From Paenibacillus pinisoli (GTDB lineage Bacteria; Bacillota; Bacilli; Paenibacillales; Paenibacillaceae): a DNA stretch of 64,000 bases. The stretch is from positions 62,001 to 126,000 of the forward strand of contig NZ_QXQB01000007.1 of NCBI RefSeq assembly GCF_003605435.1, given 5' to 3'. The stretch's first letter is position 1. Each line of letters starts with the position of its first letter. A program made the position numbers and the translations under genes. The notes under the pieces were generated by a model. It did not search any database. It saw nothing but the letters and a program-made list of their open reading frames with translations, and had not been told where the DNA came from. Shown here in pieces: positions 25,999 through 34,279 of this stretch.

Positions 25999-26738
25999 TG
26001 ACGATTTCAACGAATGATAACGCACGGCTTCTTAAGCTGGAAGGTGCATTTAATGTAAGGGATATCGGCGGCTACGCAGCTGCTGAAGGACAATCGGTAC
26101 AAAAGGGACGTTTCCTTCGTGCCGACGGCATGCACAGGTTGACCACGGATGATCAGGAAGCGATATGGGGAGCGGGCGTGCGCATCGTAATCGACCTTCG
26201 CCACCAGCTTGAACTCGATACGAAGCCCAACGTATTCGCTGCTTCGGAGCGGATAGCTTACCATAATATCAGCTTGATTAATCCCGCAACCACGGCGACG
26301 ATGAACATCCGCTGCCTGGGCGATATGTACGTCAGCATGTTGAATGAATGCGGTCCGCTGCTTCGCGAGGTGTTCGAGCGGATGGCGGAAGCGGAGGGTG
26401 CAGGCGTCCTGTTCCACTGCACGGCGGGCAAAGACAGGACCGGCGTAATCGCCGGCCTGCTGCTTGATCTCGCGGGCACGCCGCGTTCGGTTATCGTAGC
26501 TGATTATGCTGAGACGGAAGTGAACCTGGCACCAATTATGAACGTGCTCCGTGAGGACCGTCCTCCGCAGATGCCGGCTGAGATGTATGAAATATTCCTC
26601 GGCAGTGCCCCGGAGAATATGGAGATGATGCTCGACCATCTGTATGAAGCATTCGGCGGCGCAGAAAGCTACTTGGCGGAAATCGGATTAAGCGAGGCGC
26701 AAATCACGGGCTTGAAACGGATGCTGCTGCAGCCGTAA
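25998..26738 (+). CDS. Tyrosine-protein-phosphatase-like protein (Y_phosphatase3 group)
   Basis: 246 residues starting at the TAATG overlap. Motif 'FHCTAGKDRTG' gives the P-loop phosphatase site (Cys and Arg of CX5R), and 'FNVRDIGGY' with 'RADGMHRLT' are conserved N-terminal elements of the Tyr/Ser or phosphoinositide phosphatase group. In this operon it may hydrolyse a phosphomonoester released by the two phosphoesterases rather than a protein. No signal peptide. Confidence 0.87.
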   Translation: MTISTNDNARLLKLEGAFNVRDIGGYAAAEGQSVQKGRFLRADGMHRLTTDDQEAIWGAGVRIVIDLRHQLELDTKPNVFAASERIAYHNISLINPATTATMNIRCLGDMYVSMLNECGPLLREVFERMAEAEGAGVLFHCTAGKDRTGVIAGLLLDLAGTPRSVIVADYAETEVNLAPIMNVLREDRPPQMPAEMYEIFLGSAPENMEMMLDHLYEAFGGAESYLAEIGLSEAQITGLKRMLLQP

Positions 26739-26971
26739 CCGTTAGTATATTGAAAAAAGCATTCAACGGATATGGTCAAGACCCCATTAGTGGACATTTA
26801 GAAAAAGCCCTACCCTATAAGCTGCTTTGGCTATTGTGCCGGAGACAGCTTATTTCACTTTCTCTGCGGGCGATGGTTGTGATTGTTTCATCGGTTTAAA
26901 CATTTCCACAAATATTCCGCTAATTGATCAAAGGTGCCGGATTATTTCCAAATCCACTATTTTATAAAAAG

Positions 26972-27778
26972 CTAGACACGCATCCTATTGCGCTCCATCC
27001 AGGCCGTGGCCCAGTCCACCAATGGACGTTGTTCCAAGAACCGTACATCGGCATTTCCGACTTTGTGAATCTTCACGTTCTTTTCGGTATCGTAATCCTG
27101 TCCCAATTGAATAAAATCTTCGTCGTCTACGGCTTGGGTCTTGTAGGTCACCCATTCGCGCTTGCCGTTAATCATCATGGCGCTGCTTTCCTCCGAGAAC
27201 TTCTTGCCAGGGAAATTCGCTCTCGTCTCCGCTAAGTGGAGCGATGTGTTTTTATCGTAGCCGACACCAACCAATAGCACGCAGCCGTTTAACTGGTACA
27301 GCTTATCGAGCGGGGAGCCTTCTCCAAAAATATTGCTTAAATCATGATTTTCCGTAAGGTATGACGCATGCTTGCCCACCGCCGCTATGGAACGAGCAGG
27401 GTGATCGGACCTCTTGGCTCCCGGCCACTTGCAGAACATCTCGGCTACGACACCCATACCGATTGCCGGAGTAACCTCCTTATCATAAGCGGGCCAGTGC
27501 GCTCTAATGGCAGGCCACCACTCTATGGGCTCTTCCCAGTGCACGCCTGTGGACGGGTCGAGATTCTTCCATGTTTGGGATGGCATGACCAGGGTTCCTG
27601 TTGCTCCGACGATTTCAAGCAGGGATCGAATGAACGTCTCGGCTCCGCCTACAACAAAGCCAAGCTTGCTTAACGAAGTATGGACCATGACGGTCTGTCC
27701 TTCCATGAGACCGCATTTTTTGAATTGTGCTATGAGGTCTTCTTTGGTGAGGAGGGCTCTTGTTTCCTGGGTATTCAT
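26972..27778 (-). CDS. AAC(3) family N-acetyltransferase
   Basis: 268 residues from ATG 27778, with AGGTGGAG nine bases upstream (a GTG at 27793 overlaps the site). Antibiotic_NAT family features: 'MVHTSLSKLGFVVGGAETFI', 'TLVMPSQTW', 'RSDHPARSIAAVGKHA', 'GCVLLVGVGYDKNTSLHLAE'. Members acetylate the 3-amino group of aminoglycosides from acetyl-CoA; many chromosomal relatives such as YokD have no proven drug substrate. The leader carries its own promoter and an intrinsic terminator before the gene, suggesting control by attenuation. Confidence 0.85.
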   Translation of the reverse strand: MNTQETRALLTKEDLIAQFKKCGLMEGQTVMVHTSLSKLGFVVGGAETFIRSLLEIVGATGTLVMPSQTWKNLDPSTGVHWEEPIEWWPAIRAHWPAYDKEVTPAIGMGVVAEMFCKWPGAKRSDHPARSIAAVGKHASYLTENHDLSNIFGEGSPLDKLYQLNGCVLLVGVGYDKNTSLHLAETRANFPGKKFSEESSAMMINGKREWVTYKTQAVDDEDFIQLGQDYDTEKNVKIHKVGNADVRFLEQRPLVDWATAWMERNRMRV

Positions 27779-27803
27779 AATCGGAATCTCCACCTTTTCA
27801 TTT

Positions 27804-27851
27804 TAATGAAAAAACAAAAAAACAACCCAGCTACAAGTAGCGGGGTTGTCT
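27804..27851 (-). promoter_or_regulatory. Leader terminator (attenuator candidate) upstream of the AAC(3) gene
   Basis: On the minus strand CAACCC-CGCTAC-TT-GTAGC-TGGGTTG followed by seven T forms a strong intrinsic terminator about 30 bp before the coding region. A smaller stem CTAGC/GCTAG precedes it, and a three-codon frame Met-Lys-Phe-stop (27888-27877) lies at the start of the leader. Confidence 0.55.
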
Positions 27852-27898
27852 CTAGCAAGGCTAGCGATGCAGTGCCCTAAAATTTCATTACTGGCTAT

Positions 27899-27927
27899 AT
27901 TATACCAACTCTTTTTCTATGCGGCAA
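27899..27927 (-). promoter_or_regulatory. SigA-type promoter for the AAC(3) leader
   Basis: Minus strand TTGCCG, 17-bp spacer, consensus TATAAT (27904-27899). Expected start near 27892, giving a leader of about 115 bases. Confidence 0.6.
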
Positions 27928-28136
27928 TAGCTTTGACGTTGTTGTAGGAAGGCTGAGAGGGCAAACTCTTGTCCTAATGGCGAAAAGGATTCGAATAGGA
28001 GCTTTTGTCTCATTTTAGTGACGGCCAAAGCTCTGTTGCAAACAGATAAAGCGAGGAATATAATGTGAGAAGGGCAGTTACCCTTCACTAAATTACGGGT
28101 AAGTCCGTAGGCTAGTGCAGTAAAAGAGAATGACTC

Positions 28137-28286
28137 ATGCAATATGAGTCAATTAAATGCCCTGATGATGGGTTTGAAGATTCTAAGCTATATGCTTGGC
28201 TAATTGCACTCTTTACGAGTGGAGGAGACGACCAATTTGGTCTATACGAATTTGTACTTATCTTCATTCAGCGGTTCTGGAAATAG
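28137..28286 (+). CDS. Small hypothetical protein (49 residues) or gene remnant
   Basis: ATG 28137 to TAG 28284-28286, reading 'MQYESIKCPDDGFEDSKLYA' and ending 'FIQRFWK'. Only a weak AAAGAGA precedes the ATG. The composition is protein-like and a clean terminator follows 14 bp later, so the strand is probably transcribed, but the frame may be the 3' end of a decayed gene. The rest of 27930-28420 shows no other gene. Confidence 0.35.
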   Translation: MQYESIKCPDDGFEDSKLYAWLIALFTSGGDDQFGLYEFVLIFIQRFWK

Positions 28287-28299
28287 TGTATAGAAAAAG

Positions 28300-28326
28300 A
28301 GAGGGGTAGGCCACCCCTCTTTTTTG
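28300..28326 (+). terminator. Rho-independent terminator
   Basis: AGAGGGGT/ACCCCTCT stem, AGGCC loop, then a T-run. Confidence 0.75.
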
Positions 28327-28426
28327 CATTTCGTTGCCACCGTATCGCGCCCAGCGACTTCGTCTTAAGCTGATGAGACGCTGTGAATGCAAAATCTTAG
28401 TTGAAAAATTAATTAGGAGTGATGAT

Positions 28427-28927
28427 ATGAGCATATTAATTCAGCGCAGAATAAAGAGTGCAGTTGATCGCTTGTTTTATTTCGATAAAGAATTGTTCAT
28501 CCATAACTCAAGCGAGAGATCCATTACTCATAGATTGGCTATATATCTAGGACAAATGTTTTATAAGTGGGATATTGATGTTGAATATAATCGCGTTGGA
28601 AATGATCCTAAGACAATTGATAGAATAAACCAAAGTTTAAGAGAAGAAATTACCGACTTGGATGATGTCTATTCAGGTCGCATGACAGTGTACCCAGACA
28701 TAATCGTACATAAGCGCGGTGAACCTAAAAATCATCTAGTAATTGAAGTAAAGAAAGTAAATTCAACCAATCATGTTCAAGATCAGTATGATTTAAAGAA
28801 ACTGCGAAATTATATTTTAGATCCAGCACTTAGATATAAGTATGGCGCCTTTGTTAAACTTGGCTTGAATAATCAGGAGCCAATCTTGGAGATTAAGATT
28901 TTTACAAAAGATGATTTTCGGCAGTAG
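28427..28927 (+). CDS. Hypothetical protein with PD-(D/E)XK-like motif
   Basis: 166 residues from ATG 28427 with AGGAGTG upstream. 'MTVYPDIIVHKRG' followed by 'NHLVIEVKKV' matches the D...ExK core of restriction-endonuclease-like folds, and an N-terminal helix carries 'SERSITHRLAIYLGQMF'. Similar stand-alone proteins are found in many Firmicutes with no known role. AT-rich compared with its neighbours. Nuclease activity is an inference. Confidence 0.68.
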   Translation: MSILIQRRIKSAVDRLFYFDKELFIHNSSERSITHRLAIYLGQMFYKWDIDVEYNRVGNDPKTIDRINQSLREEITDLDDVYSGRMTVYPDIIVHKRGEPKNHLVIEVKKVNSTNHVQDQYDLKKLRNYILDPALRYKYGAFVKLGLNNQEPILEIKIFTKDDFRQ

Positions 28928-28953
28928 CTCAGTAAGCTCCACTTTGCCGGTCT

Positions 28954-29808
28954 TCAGGACATTAAACAAAATTCACGTTCGTAAATCGAATCAATTCTCT
29001 CTAATACACTCCGCGCCTGATCTTTAAATTTCAATTCCGCAACCTGGCCCTTTAGCAAAAACACGCCTGATTCATTCCGGTGCTGCCCGAAGGCACCTTC
29101 ATACAGTCTGCCCGCGCCGTGGGTTGGCGGAGAGAAGAACAGCTTCATTAACGGGACGACTAACAGGGGCAGTCCAGATTTTTTTCCTTTCCTAAGCGTG
29201 TTGTTGCCGCCGGGGTCAACGCTGCGAATCTTGATGCCGTCCTTGGCAAGCTGCGGAGCGATCGCCTGAGTCCACAGCGAGAGCGCTAGCTTCGAGGTGG
29301 CATAAGGCCCAATCAGCTTGCGAAAGCTTGTAGGGCGCTCCAGGCTTTCGATAGTAAACTCCTTCGCAAATTTTAGCGCTGAAGATGAGGTGTTAATCAC
29401 CGTTTTGTAGCGGCCATTTTTGATAAGCTCCTTTAATTCCATCAGAATGATATACGGAACGACCGTCATCAGCTCATAATGAATCTCGCGTCCTTGTTTC
29501 GAATAGCTTAGCTCGGAGAAGGACCCTCCGGCATTGTTGAACAAAATATCGATACGCCGCTCCTTGCTTTTGATTTCTTCCAATGTCCGTCTCAAGCTGG
29601 CGTAATCTGCAAGGTCCTCCGTTTTATAAATGCGGAGCCGCCCCAGCTTGATTGCTTCTTGCATCTCCCTATCGTCCTGCGGAAAGCCGGAACGGTTCAA
29701 AGCAACCACTTGCCAGTTTTCGGACAACAATCTCCGGGTTAATGCCAATCCGATCCCGGCGTTAGCACCCGTAATTACGGCGATATGTTCACGTTGTTCT
29801 TGATTCAT
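28954..29808 (-). CDS. Short-chain dehydrogenase/reductase
   Basis: 284 residues from ATG 29808 (AGGAGGAGA upstream). Rossmann motif 'ITGANAGIGLALTRRLL', 'ILFNNAGG', and an active site 'INTSSSALKF ... YATSK' giving Ser, Tyr and Lys of the SDR triad. The overall type resembles retinol dehydrogenase or oxidoreductase WWOX-like SDRs that use NADP. Divergent from a MerR regulator with matching palindromic operators, so its expression is probably controlled by MerR. Confidence 0.87.
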   Translation of the reverse strand: MNQEQREHIAVITGANAGIGLALTRRLLSENWQVVALNRSGFPQDDREMQEAIKLGRLRIYKTEDLADYASLRRTLEEIKSKERRIDILFNNAGGSFSELSYSKQGREIHYELMTVVPYIILMELKELIKNGRYKTVINTSSSALKFAKEFTIESLERPTSFRKLIGPYATSKLALSLWTQAIAPQLAKDGIKIRSVDPGGNNTLRKGKKSGLPLLVVPLMKLFFSPPTHGAGRLYEGAFGQHRNESGVFLLKGQVAELKFKDQARSVLERIDSIYEREFCLMS

Positions 29809-29862
29809 CGCATGTCTCCTCCTCATACCGAAATATTTCTCTTGGTAATGCCCACTCTATAT

Positions 29863-29880
29863 CTTGGAGCCGACTCCAAG
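29863..29880 (-). promoter_or_regulatory. MerR-type operator in the SDR promoter
   Basis: CTTGGAGCCGACTCCAAG. On the minus strand TTGACT precedes it and TAGAGT follows after 19 bp (or TATAGA after 17), the typical MerR promoter layout. Confidence 0.6.
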
Positions 29881-29920
29881 TCAAGAGGGGAAACCAAGCT
29901 TTGTCCAAAGGATAAGAGGC

Positions 29921-29951
29921 TTGACTTGGAGCCAGCTCCAAGATGTATAAT
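29921..29951 (+). promoter_or_regulatory. merR promoter with 19-bp spacer and palindromic operator
   Basis: TTGACT (29921-29926), exactly 19 bp, then TATAAT (29946-29951). The spacer holds CTTGGAGCCAGCTCCAAG (29925-29942). A 19-bp spacer with an internal dyad is the hallmark of MerR-activated promoters, where the protein untwists the DNA. Confidence 0.75.
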
Positions 29952-29982
29952 GCACAGCAAATAGCCTTTAGGAGGGGATAGG

Positions 29983-30480
29983 ATGAGGGACGAGCAAACT
30001 TTTACGATAAAGCAAACCGCCAGGCAAACCGGAATTTCTGAAGATACAATTCGTTATTACGAAAAGATTGCGCTATTGCCCCGGGCTGAACGGAAGGATA
30101 ACGGGCATCGTGTCTACCGGGAGGAGGATATTGAAGCAATCCAGTTGATAGCTTGTCTGAAAAAAACAGGGATGCCGCTGGAGGAAATGCGGCCTTTCTT
30201 GACGGTCTCTGCAGATGCCGACCCTGCGGAATATCCTGAGCTGGTGGAGCTCTTAAGGGGCCACCGGGAAAGTATCATCAATCAAATCGCCTCTCTGCAG
30301 CAGGTCGTCGATTTTATCGACATGAAGCTGGAGAAGGGAAAATACCGACGGGACTGCGCGGATGACATACAGGACGGCGTCCGGACGGAAGAGCCTAAGC
30401 CAAAGGCGGTCTCGTCTGTTCAGATGAGTTATTTTTCCGCTTCGCCCGGAACGCCCAAGTCACCCACGTCCCCAAGATAA
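29983..30480 (+). CDS. MerR family transcriptional regulator
   Basis: 165 residues. HTH_MerR at the N-terminus: 'FTIKQTARQTGISEDTIRYY' then 'EKIALLPRAERKDNGHRVY', followed by a coiled-coil dimer helix to about residue 115 and a short Pro-rich tail. It should regulate itself and the divergent SDR. Effector unknown; a single Cys at about 125 makes a metal site unlikely. Confidence 0.88.
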   Translation: MRDEQTFTIKQTARQTGISEDTIRYYEKIALLPRAERKDNGHRVYREEDIEAIQLIACLKKTGMPLEEMRPFLTVSADADPAEYPELVELLRGHRESIINQIASLQQVVDFIDMKLEKGKYRRDCADDIQDGVRTEEPKPKAVSSVQMSYFSASPGTPKSPTSPR

Positions 30481-30527
30481 CGCAAAACGCCCAAAACACC
30501 TCCAAGAGGAAATGTTTTGGGCGTTTT
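30481..30527. terminator. Bidirectional terminator
   Basis: AACGCCCAAAACA/TGTTTTGGGCGTT stem with a 14-base loop between convergent merR and MFS genes. Confidence 0.75.
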
Positions 30528-30544
30528 AAGCCAAAGCTACTATA

Positions 30545-31882
30545 TTATTTGGATTCCGTAAGTCTGCCCACAAGCAACCCGTACAATAATAGAGCGAAGA
30601 GGGCAACGCCGGCAAGGATCCATAACACGGTTCCAAAAGATACTACATCCATAAGAGATGCCGTATAGGTGATGCCGATAGAAGCGGCTACGTTCAAGAC
30701 CAAGTTGTAGAATCCAATGGCTGTTCCTGACTTTTCTGCAGGAATGGAGCGTACACAGGAATCAAGCATAGGCGCATACATGAATGCGAATGACCCCGAG
30801 AACAGCAGCATGGAGATCACATATACAGGTACCGAGCCTCCAGTAAGGCCAGGCAAGGCCAAGCTGACTGCGATTAAGCCCATAGCGATAGAAACCGCTT
30901 GCTTATTGGACAATACTTTTGCTATTTTGCCAGACAGTGATCCGACGATGATCGCCGTTACATACCCTGGTATCAGCAGCAGTGAGATTGTGTCGAGCTG
31001 AAGATCATACATCTTTTGAAGCAGGAACGGAAAAATAAAGATGTAGCCCAGTTGAACGGTATAAATCACAAAGGCGATGGCCAGAACGGCTGCAAATCGT
31101 TTATTTTGGAAAAAGGAAATCCCGATGAATGCCTTTTTACTCTTGCTGATATAGCCAAGGAATAGGGCTGCTGTGGCCACGAAGGTCACAATGAAGATCC
31201 AGTTGAAATCCGTTAAATACATCAGCACTGAAGTCGTAATAGCGGATATGAGAATCAGGCCGATAAGATCCACATGGCTCTTCCGGGATTGCTCCTTCGG
31301 CAAATATTTCAGAATAAAGGGAAGCAGGATCAACGACAGCAGCGGGATTAAGAATAACGTGGTCCAGCTTAGATAGGTGGATACGAAACCGCCTGTAAGG
31401 GAACCGATAACAAGAGAAAGCGAATAGCTGCTTGTGCTAAGGCCCAGGAACTTTTTCTGTTCTTCTTTGGGCAGGTGTTTCATGACATAGATGACATATA
31501 ACGTTTCGGCCGCGGCCAGACCAGCAGTCTGGATCATACGGGCAATAACAATGATTAAATAAGAGTCTTGAAAAATATACCCGATAATCGAGCCTATGCA
31601 GATTAAGATTATCCCTGCAACCAGCAGCTTTCTGATGCTGATGGAGTCGGCCAAAGAGGCATAGATGACAGCGCCAATGCCAATGACGAGCCCTGCTAAT
31701 GAGGCCTGCAAGCTAACCATAGTTGCCGAGATTCCCAGATCATCGCCTATCGCTACCGACACCAGCTTGAATGAGTTATCGATAATTAAGGCAAAAACGA
31801 AAAAGAGCAAAATGACGGGCACTGCCCTTTTCGCTTGAAAGGATGGGGTAGTTTGCGGTGCTTGTTCAGTTATTGTAGCCAT
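30545..31882 (-). CDS. MFS transporter (DHA2/TetA(L)-like), probably in operon with PNP
   Basis: 445 residues from ATG 31882 with AAGGGA nine bases upstream. Twelve to fourteen hydrophobic segments and an N-terminal 'IYASLADSISIRKLLVAG' loop typical of drug:H+ antiporters. It lies 30 bp behind the purine nucleoside phosphorylase gene on the same strand, so it may carry nucleosides or purine analogues rather than classical drugs. Confidence 0.85.
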   Translation of the reverse strand: MATITEQAPQTTPSFQAKRAVPVILLFFVFALIIDNSFKLVSVAIGDDLGISATMVSLQASLAGLVIGIGAVIYASLADSISIRKLLVAGIILICIGSIIGYIFQDSYLIIVIARMIQTAGLAAAETLYVIYVMKHLPKEEQKKFLGLSTSSYSLSLVIGSLTGGFVSTYLSWTTLFLIPLLSLILLPFILKYLPKEQSRKSHVDLIGLILISAITTSVLMYLTDFNWIFIVTFVATAALFLGYISKSKKAFIGISFFQNKRFAAVLAIAFVIYTVQLGYIFIFPFLLQKMYDLQLDTISLLLIPGYVTAIIVGSLSGKIAKVLSNKQAVSIAMGLIAVSLALPGLTGGSVPVYVISMLLFSGSFAFMYAPMLDSCVRSIPAEKSGTAIGFYNLVLNVAASIGITYTASLMDVVSFGTVLWILAGVALFALLLYGLLVGRLTESK

Positions 31883-31912
31883 TCGCCACATTCCCTTCTT
31901 GGAATCAGATGA

Positions 31913-32629
31913 TTAAGCAAGTTCCAGTGCAATTTCCATCATTTTAGTGAAAGCGGTCTGTCTCTCTTCAGTAGTCGTGGACTCATGTCTGAAGATATGA
32001 TCGCTGATCGTCAAGATGCACAGTGCGTTAACGCCAGCATGAGCCGCGTTCATATACAGGCCCGCAGATTCCATCTCGGCGCATAGAATGCCCATCTCGC
32101 TCCATCTCTTCAGCGCAGTTTGATCCGCATTGTAGAAGATATCACTGGAGAGCACATTCCCTACATGAACCTTCTGCCCCTGCGCATCCGCGATCTTCTT
32201 AGCTTTTTCCAACAGCTCGAACGATGCCGTAATCGAATAGTGGCCTGGGAGATTGTATTGGTGTCCGTAATTGGAATCGGTTGCAGAACCCATCGCAAAA
32301 ACAATGTCATACAGATTCAAATGATCTTGAATCGCCCCAGCGGAACCAATTCGAATGAGATTTTTAACGCCGAATACATGAATCAGCTCCCATGAATACA
32401 GGCTCATGCTCGGAGTTCCCATTCCAGTTCCCATTACGGAAATCTTTCTGCCCTTGAACGTTCCCGTGTAGCCCAGCATACCGCGGACATTATTGAACTG
32501 AACGGCATTCTCCAAGTAGTTCTCTGCAATAAACTGCGCTCTTAGGGGATCGCCCGGCAATAGAATCGTTTCGGCGATTTCCACGCCTCCAGGTTTAATA
32601 TGCGGTGTTTCTTTATGGGATGTGCTCAT
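31913..32629 (-). CDS. deoD: Purine nucleoside phosphorylase, DeoD type
   Basis: 238 residues from ATG 32629 with AAAAGGAG upstream, the normal DeoD length. Hexameric PNP-II signature: 'LLPGDPLRAQFIAENYL', 'MGTGMGTPSMSLYSWEL', 'RIGSAGAI', 'CAEMESAGLY' and 'ILTISDHIF' with the catalytic Asp. It splits purine (deoxy)nucleosides with phosphate into base and (deoxy)ribose-1-phosphate in the cytoplasm. Followed by an MFS transporter and preceded by a GntR/UTRA regulator on the same strand. Confidence 0.93.
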   Translation of the reverse strand: MSTSHKETPHIKPGGVEIAETILLPGDPLRAQFIAENYLENAVQFNNVRGMLGYTGTFKGRKISVMGTGMGTPSMSLYSWELIHVFGVKNLIRIGSAGAIQDHLNLYDIVFAMGSATDSNYGHQYNLPGHYSITASFELLEKAKKIADAQGQKVHVGNVLSSDIFYNADQTALKRWSEMGILCAEMESAGLYMNAAHAGVNALCILTISDHIFRHESTTTEERQTAFTKMMEIALELA

Positions 32630-32651
32630 GTCAAATCTCCTTTTCCTTACA

Positions 32652-32703
32652 AATTGGTATAGTTGTATAGAAAGTTGTCTAATTGGTACATGGATAAAGT
32701 ACC
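32652..32703. promoter_or_regulatory. Repeat-rich putative operator region upstream of deoD
   Basis: AATTGGTA occurs twice (32652-32659, 32681-32688), TTGTATAG and TTGTCTAA form a direct repeat between them, and GGTAC-N9-GTACC (32685-32703) is an inverted repeat. Such TTGT-C/A-TA half-sites fit HutC/GntR binding. No confident promoter hexamers were assigned. Confidence 0.4.
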
Positions 32704-32779
32704 ACATATCGCGGTCCCTTATCAACACATTTTTTCTGGAGGAATTTCCCGTATTTTATCCCTTATGCCGATCTCCTAT

Positions 32780-32825
32780 GCAAAAAGGGCAGCGGTCTCT
32801 CCTGTATGGAGAAGCCACTGCCCTG
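32780..32825 (-). terminator. Terminator of the GntR gene
   Basis: AGGGCAG/CTGCCCT outer stem with inner TCTCC/GGAGA stem; on the minus strand followed by TTTTTGC. Confidence 0.65.
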
Positions 32826-32840
32826 TAATGGTTATACGTC

Positions 32841-33584
32841 TTAATTTTTCGAAGCGTTAATCACAATCTGGCTGAATTCTTTGGGAATATAATATTTGTT
32901 ATAGACAATAGGGTACTGTTCATTGATATACAGACTTTCCAGCAGCAGGTCGCACCCCTCGCCGGCATCCAATTTATATTTTTGCGAGGAGGTATTCATC
33001 ACCGTGGAATGCTTGACCTCCACAGTTGCAGAATTAGCTAAGTCATAGACCTTATTCTCAAGCATGTCCAGCAGCTGCTCTTCATTCTGAAGGTCCAGGT
33101 TCAATTCGGTTACGGCCTCAATGGCCATAAAGGTGAACCCGTAGGCCACTGCTTGCCCTTTGCTCATATACCACCGTTCAATGGCTACTACGGCCGTAGC
33201 TTTTCTTTTTAAGACCTCTTTCGTATAGTCGCTCTCCAGGTCCAATCTGAACTGAATATCGACATGATCAATGTCTTCTGTATGGCACTTATAAATAGGG
33301 TTGCCGATTGTCTCCAGCCCGTCATTCCTCTGTACCAAGCGAGATCGGGTCACAAAGTTCCCTTTGCCATGAACACTCGTCACCAGCCCGTCATCCTGCA
33401 ATAGAGCTAATGCTTGTCTTAACGTCATTCGGCTGACGTCGAACATTTTGGCAAGCTCAGGTTCAGTAGGCAATTGGCTATTGGAGGGGAACACGCCGCT
33501 CATGATCATTTTGAAAAGTTCATCGTATACGGTAAGGTATAGCGGTTTTTTTGCTTTGGGCAGATGTCCCGGCTTTATATCCAT
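32841..33584 (-). CDS. GntR/HutC family regulator with UTRA domain
   Basis: 247 residues. Winged helix 'LPTEPELAKMFDVSRMTLRQ' near residue 40, then a UTRA effector domain ending '..YNKYYIPKEFSQIVI'. Likely controls the downstream nucleoside phosphorylase and transporter in response to a nucleoside or sugar phosphate. The ATG at 33584 or a GTG at 33596 could be used; AGGTG lies just before. Confidence 0.86.
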   Translation of the reverse strand: MDIKPGHLPKAKKPLYLTVYDELFKMIMSGVFPSNSQLPTEPELAKMFDVSRMTLRQALALLQDDGLVTSVHGKGNFVTRSRLVQRNDGLETIGNPIYKCHTEDIDHVDIQFRLDLESDYTKEVLKRKATAVVAIERWYMSKGQAVAYGFTFMAIEAVTELNLDLQNEEQLLDMLENKVYDLANSATVEVKHSTVMNTSSQKYKLDAGEGCDLLLESLYINEQYPIVYNKYYIPKEFSQIVINASKN

Positions 33585-33652
33585 CGGTTCACACACACCT
33601 ATTCTCTCAATTCATCATTTAGAGCATATTATAGCACACCTGTAATTGTTGC

Positions 33653-34261
33653 CTATCCAGCCGCAGCGCGCGAGCACAACTCATGGAGATGAAGGGTGAC
33701 GATCTGCTCAACGGTCTCCGGTGTGTAGAGCTCCGGGCGAAGCATGGCAAGTATCGTCAAGCCTTCGATAACCGCAGCCAATCTTAGTGTTTCGAGTTGA
33801 ATGTCCGCCGCAGAGGGAAGAAGCTGCGCCTGAGCCAGTATCTCAAGGGCAGCTTTAGTCAGATAGTGGAGTCCGTCCGTGAGCTCGTCTTTTTTTGCCT
33901 GTAATGCCAAACTTCTGAGGGATCGGATGGCGAAGATGCACCAGACGCCGGCGGCAGTCCGTTTTTCCGTATCTAGTGGGAGCAGCTGCAACAGAATTTC
34001 CCTCGCAGCCTTTATCGGAATATGGCTGATCACCAGCCCCTCTGCCGCTCTGGCAGCTCCTCTTGTCAAATAGTAATCCACGATAAAGAGCAGCAGCTCG
34101 TCCTGTGTTGAAAAATAATGCCGCAATGCGCCGGGAGACAATCCTGCCTTCGCGGCGACGGCACGGATAGAGGCATGCTCGAGCCCTTTTTCTTCAATAA
34201 TTTGCCATGCTGATTCCGCAATCAGCTTTCTTTTTTGCTCATGGTCCACGATTTTCGGCAA
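33653..34261 (-). CDS. TetR family regulator
   Basis: 202 residues from TTG 34261 with AAGGGGG nine bases upstream; the resulting 'MPKIVDHEQKRKLIAESAWQ' is the usual start of this TetR subgroup. HTH 'SIRAVAAKAGLSPGALRHYF'. Inverted AAATAACACA-G/C-TG copies (34280-34326) upstream look like its operator. No obvious target besides itself. Confidence 0.85.
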   Translation of the reverse strand: MPKIVDHEQKRKLIAESAWQIIEEKGLEHASIRAVAAKAGLSPGALRHYFSTQDELLLFIVDYYLTRGAARAAEGLVISHIPIKAAREILLQLLPLDTEKRTAAGVWCIFAIRSLRSLALQAKKDELTDGLHYLTKAALEILAQAQLLPSAADIQLETLRLAAVIEGLTILAMLRPELYTPETVEQIVTLHLHELCSRAAAG

Positions 34262-34279
34262 CGGTAAATGCCCCCTTGC

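Noticed and set aside
27900..28142. 80-codon minus-strand frame
   Set aside because: Ends within the AAC(3) promoter; no ribosome binding site or family match.
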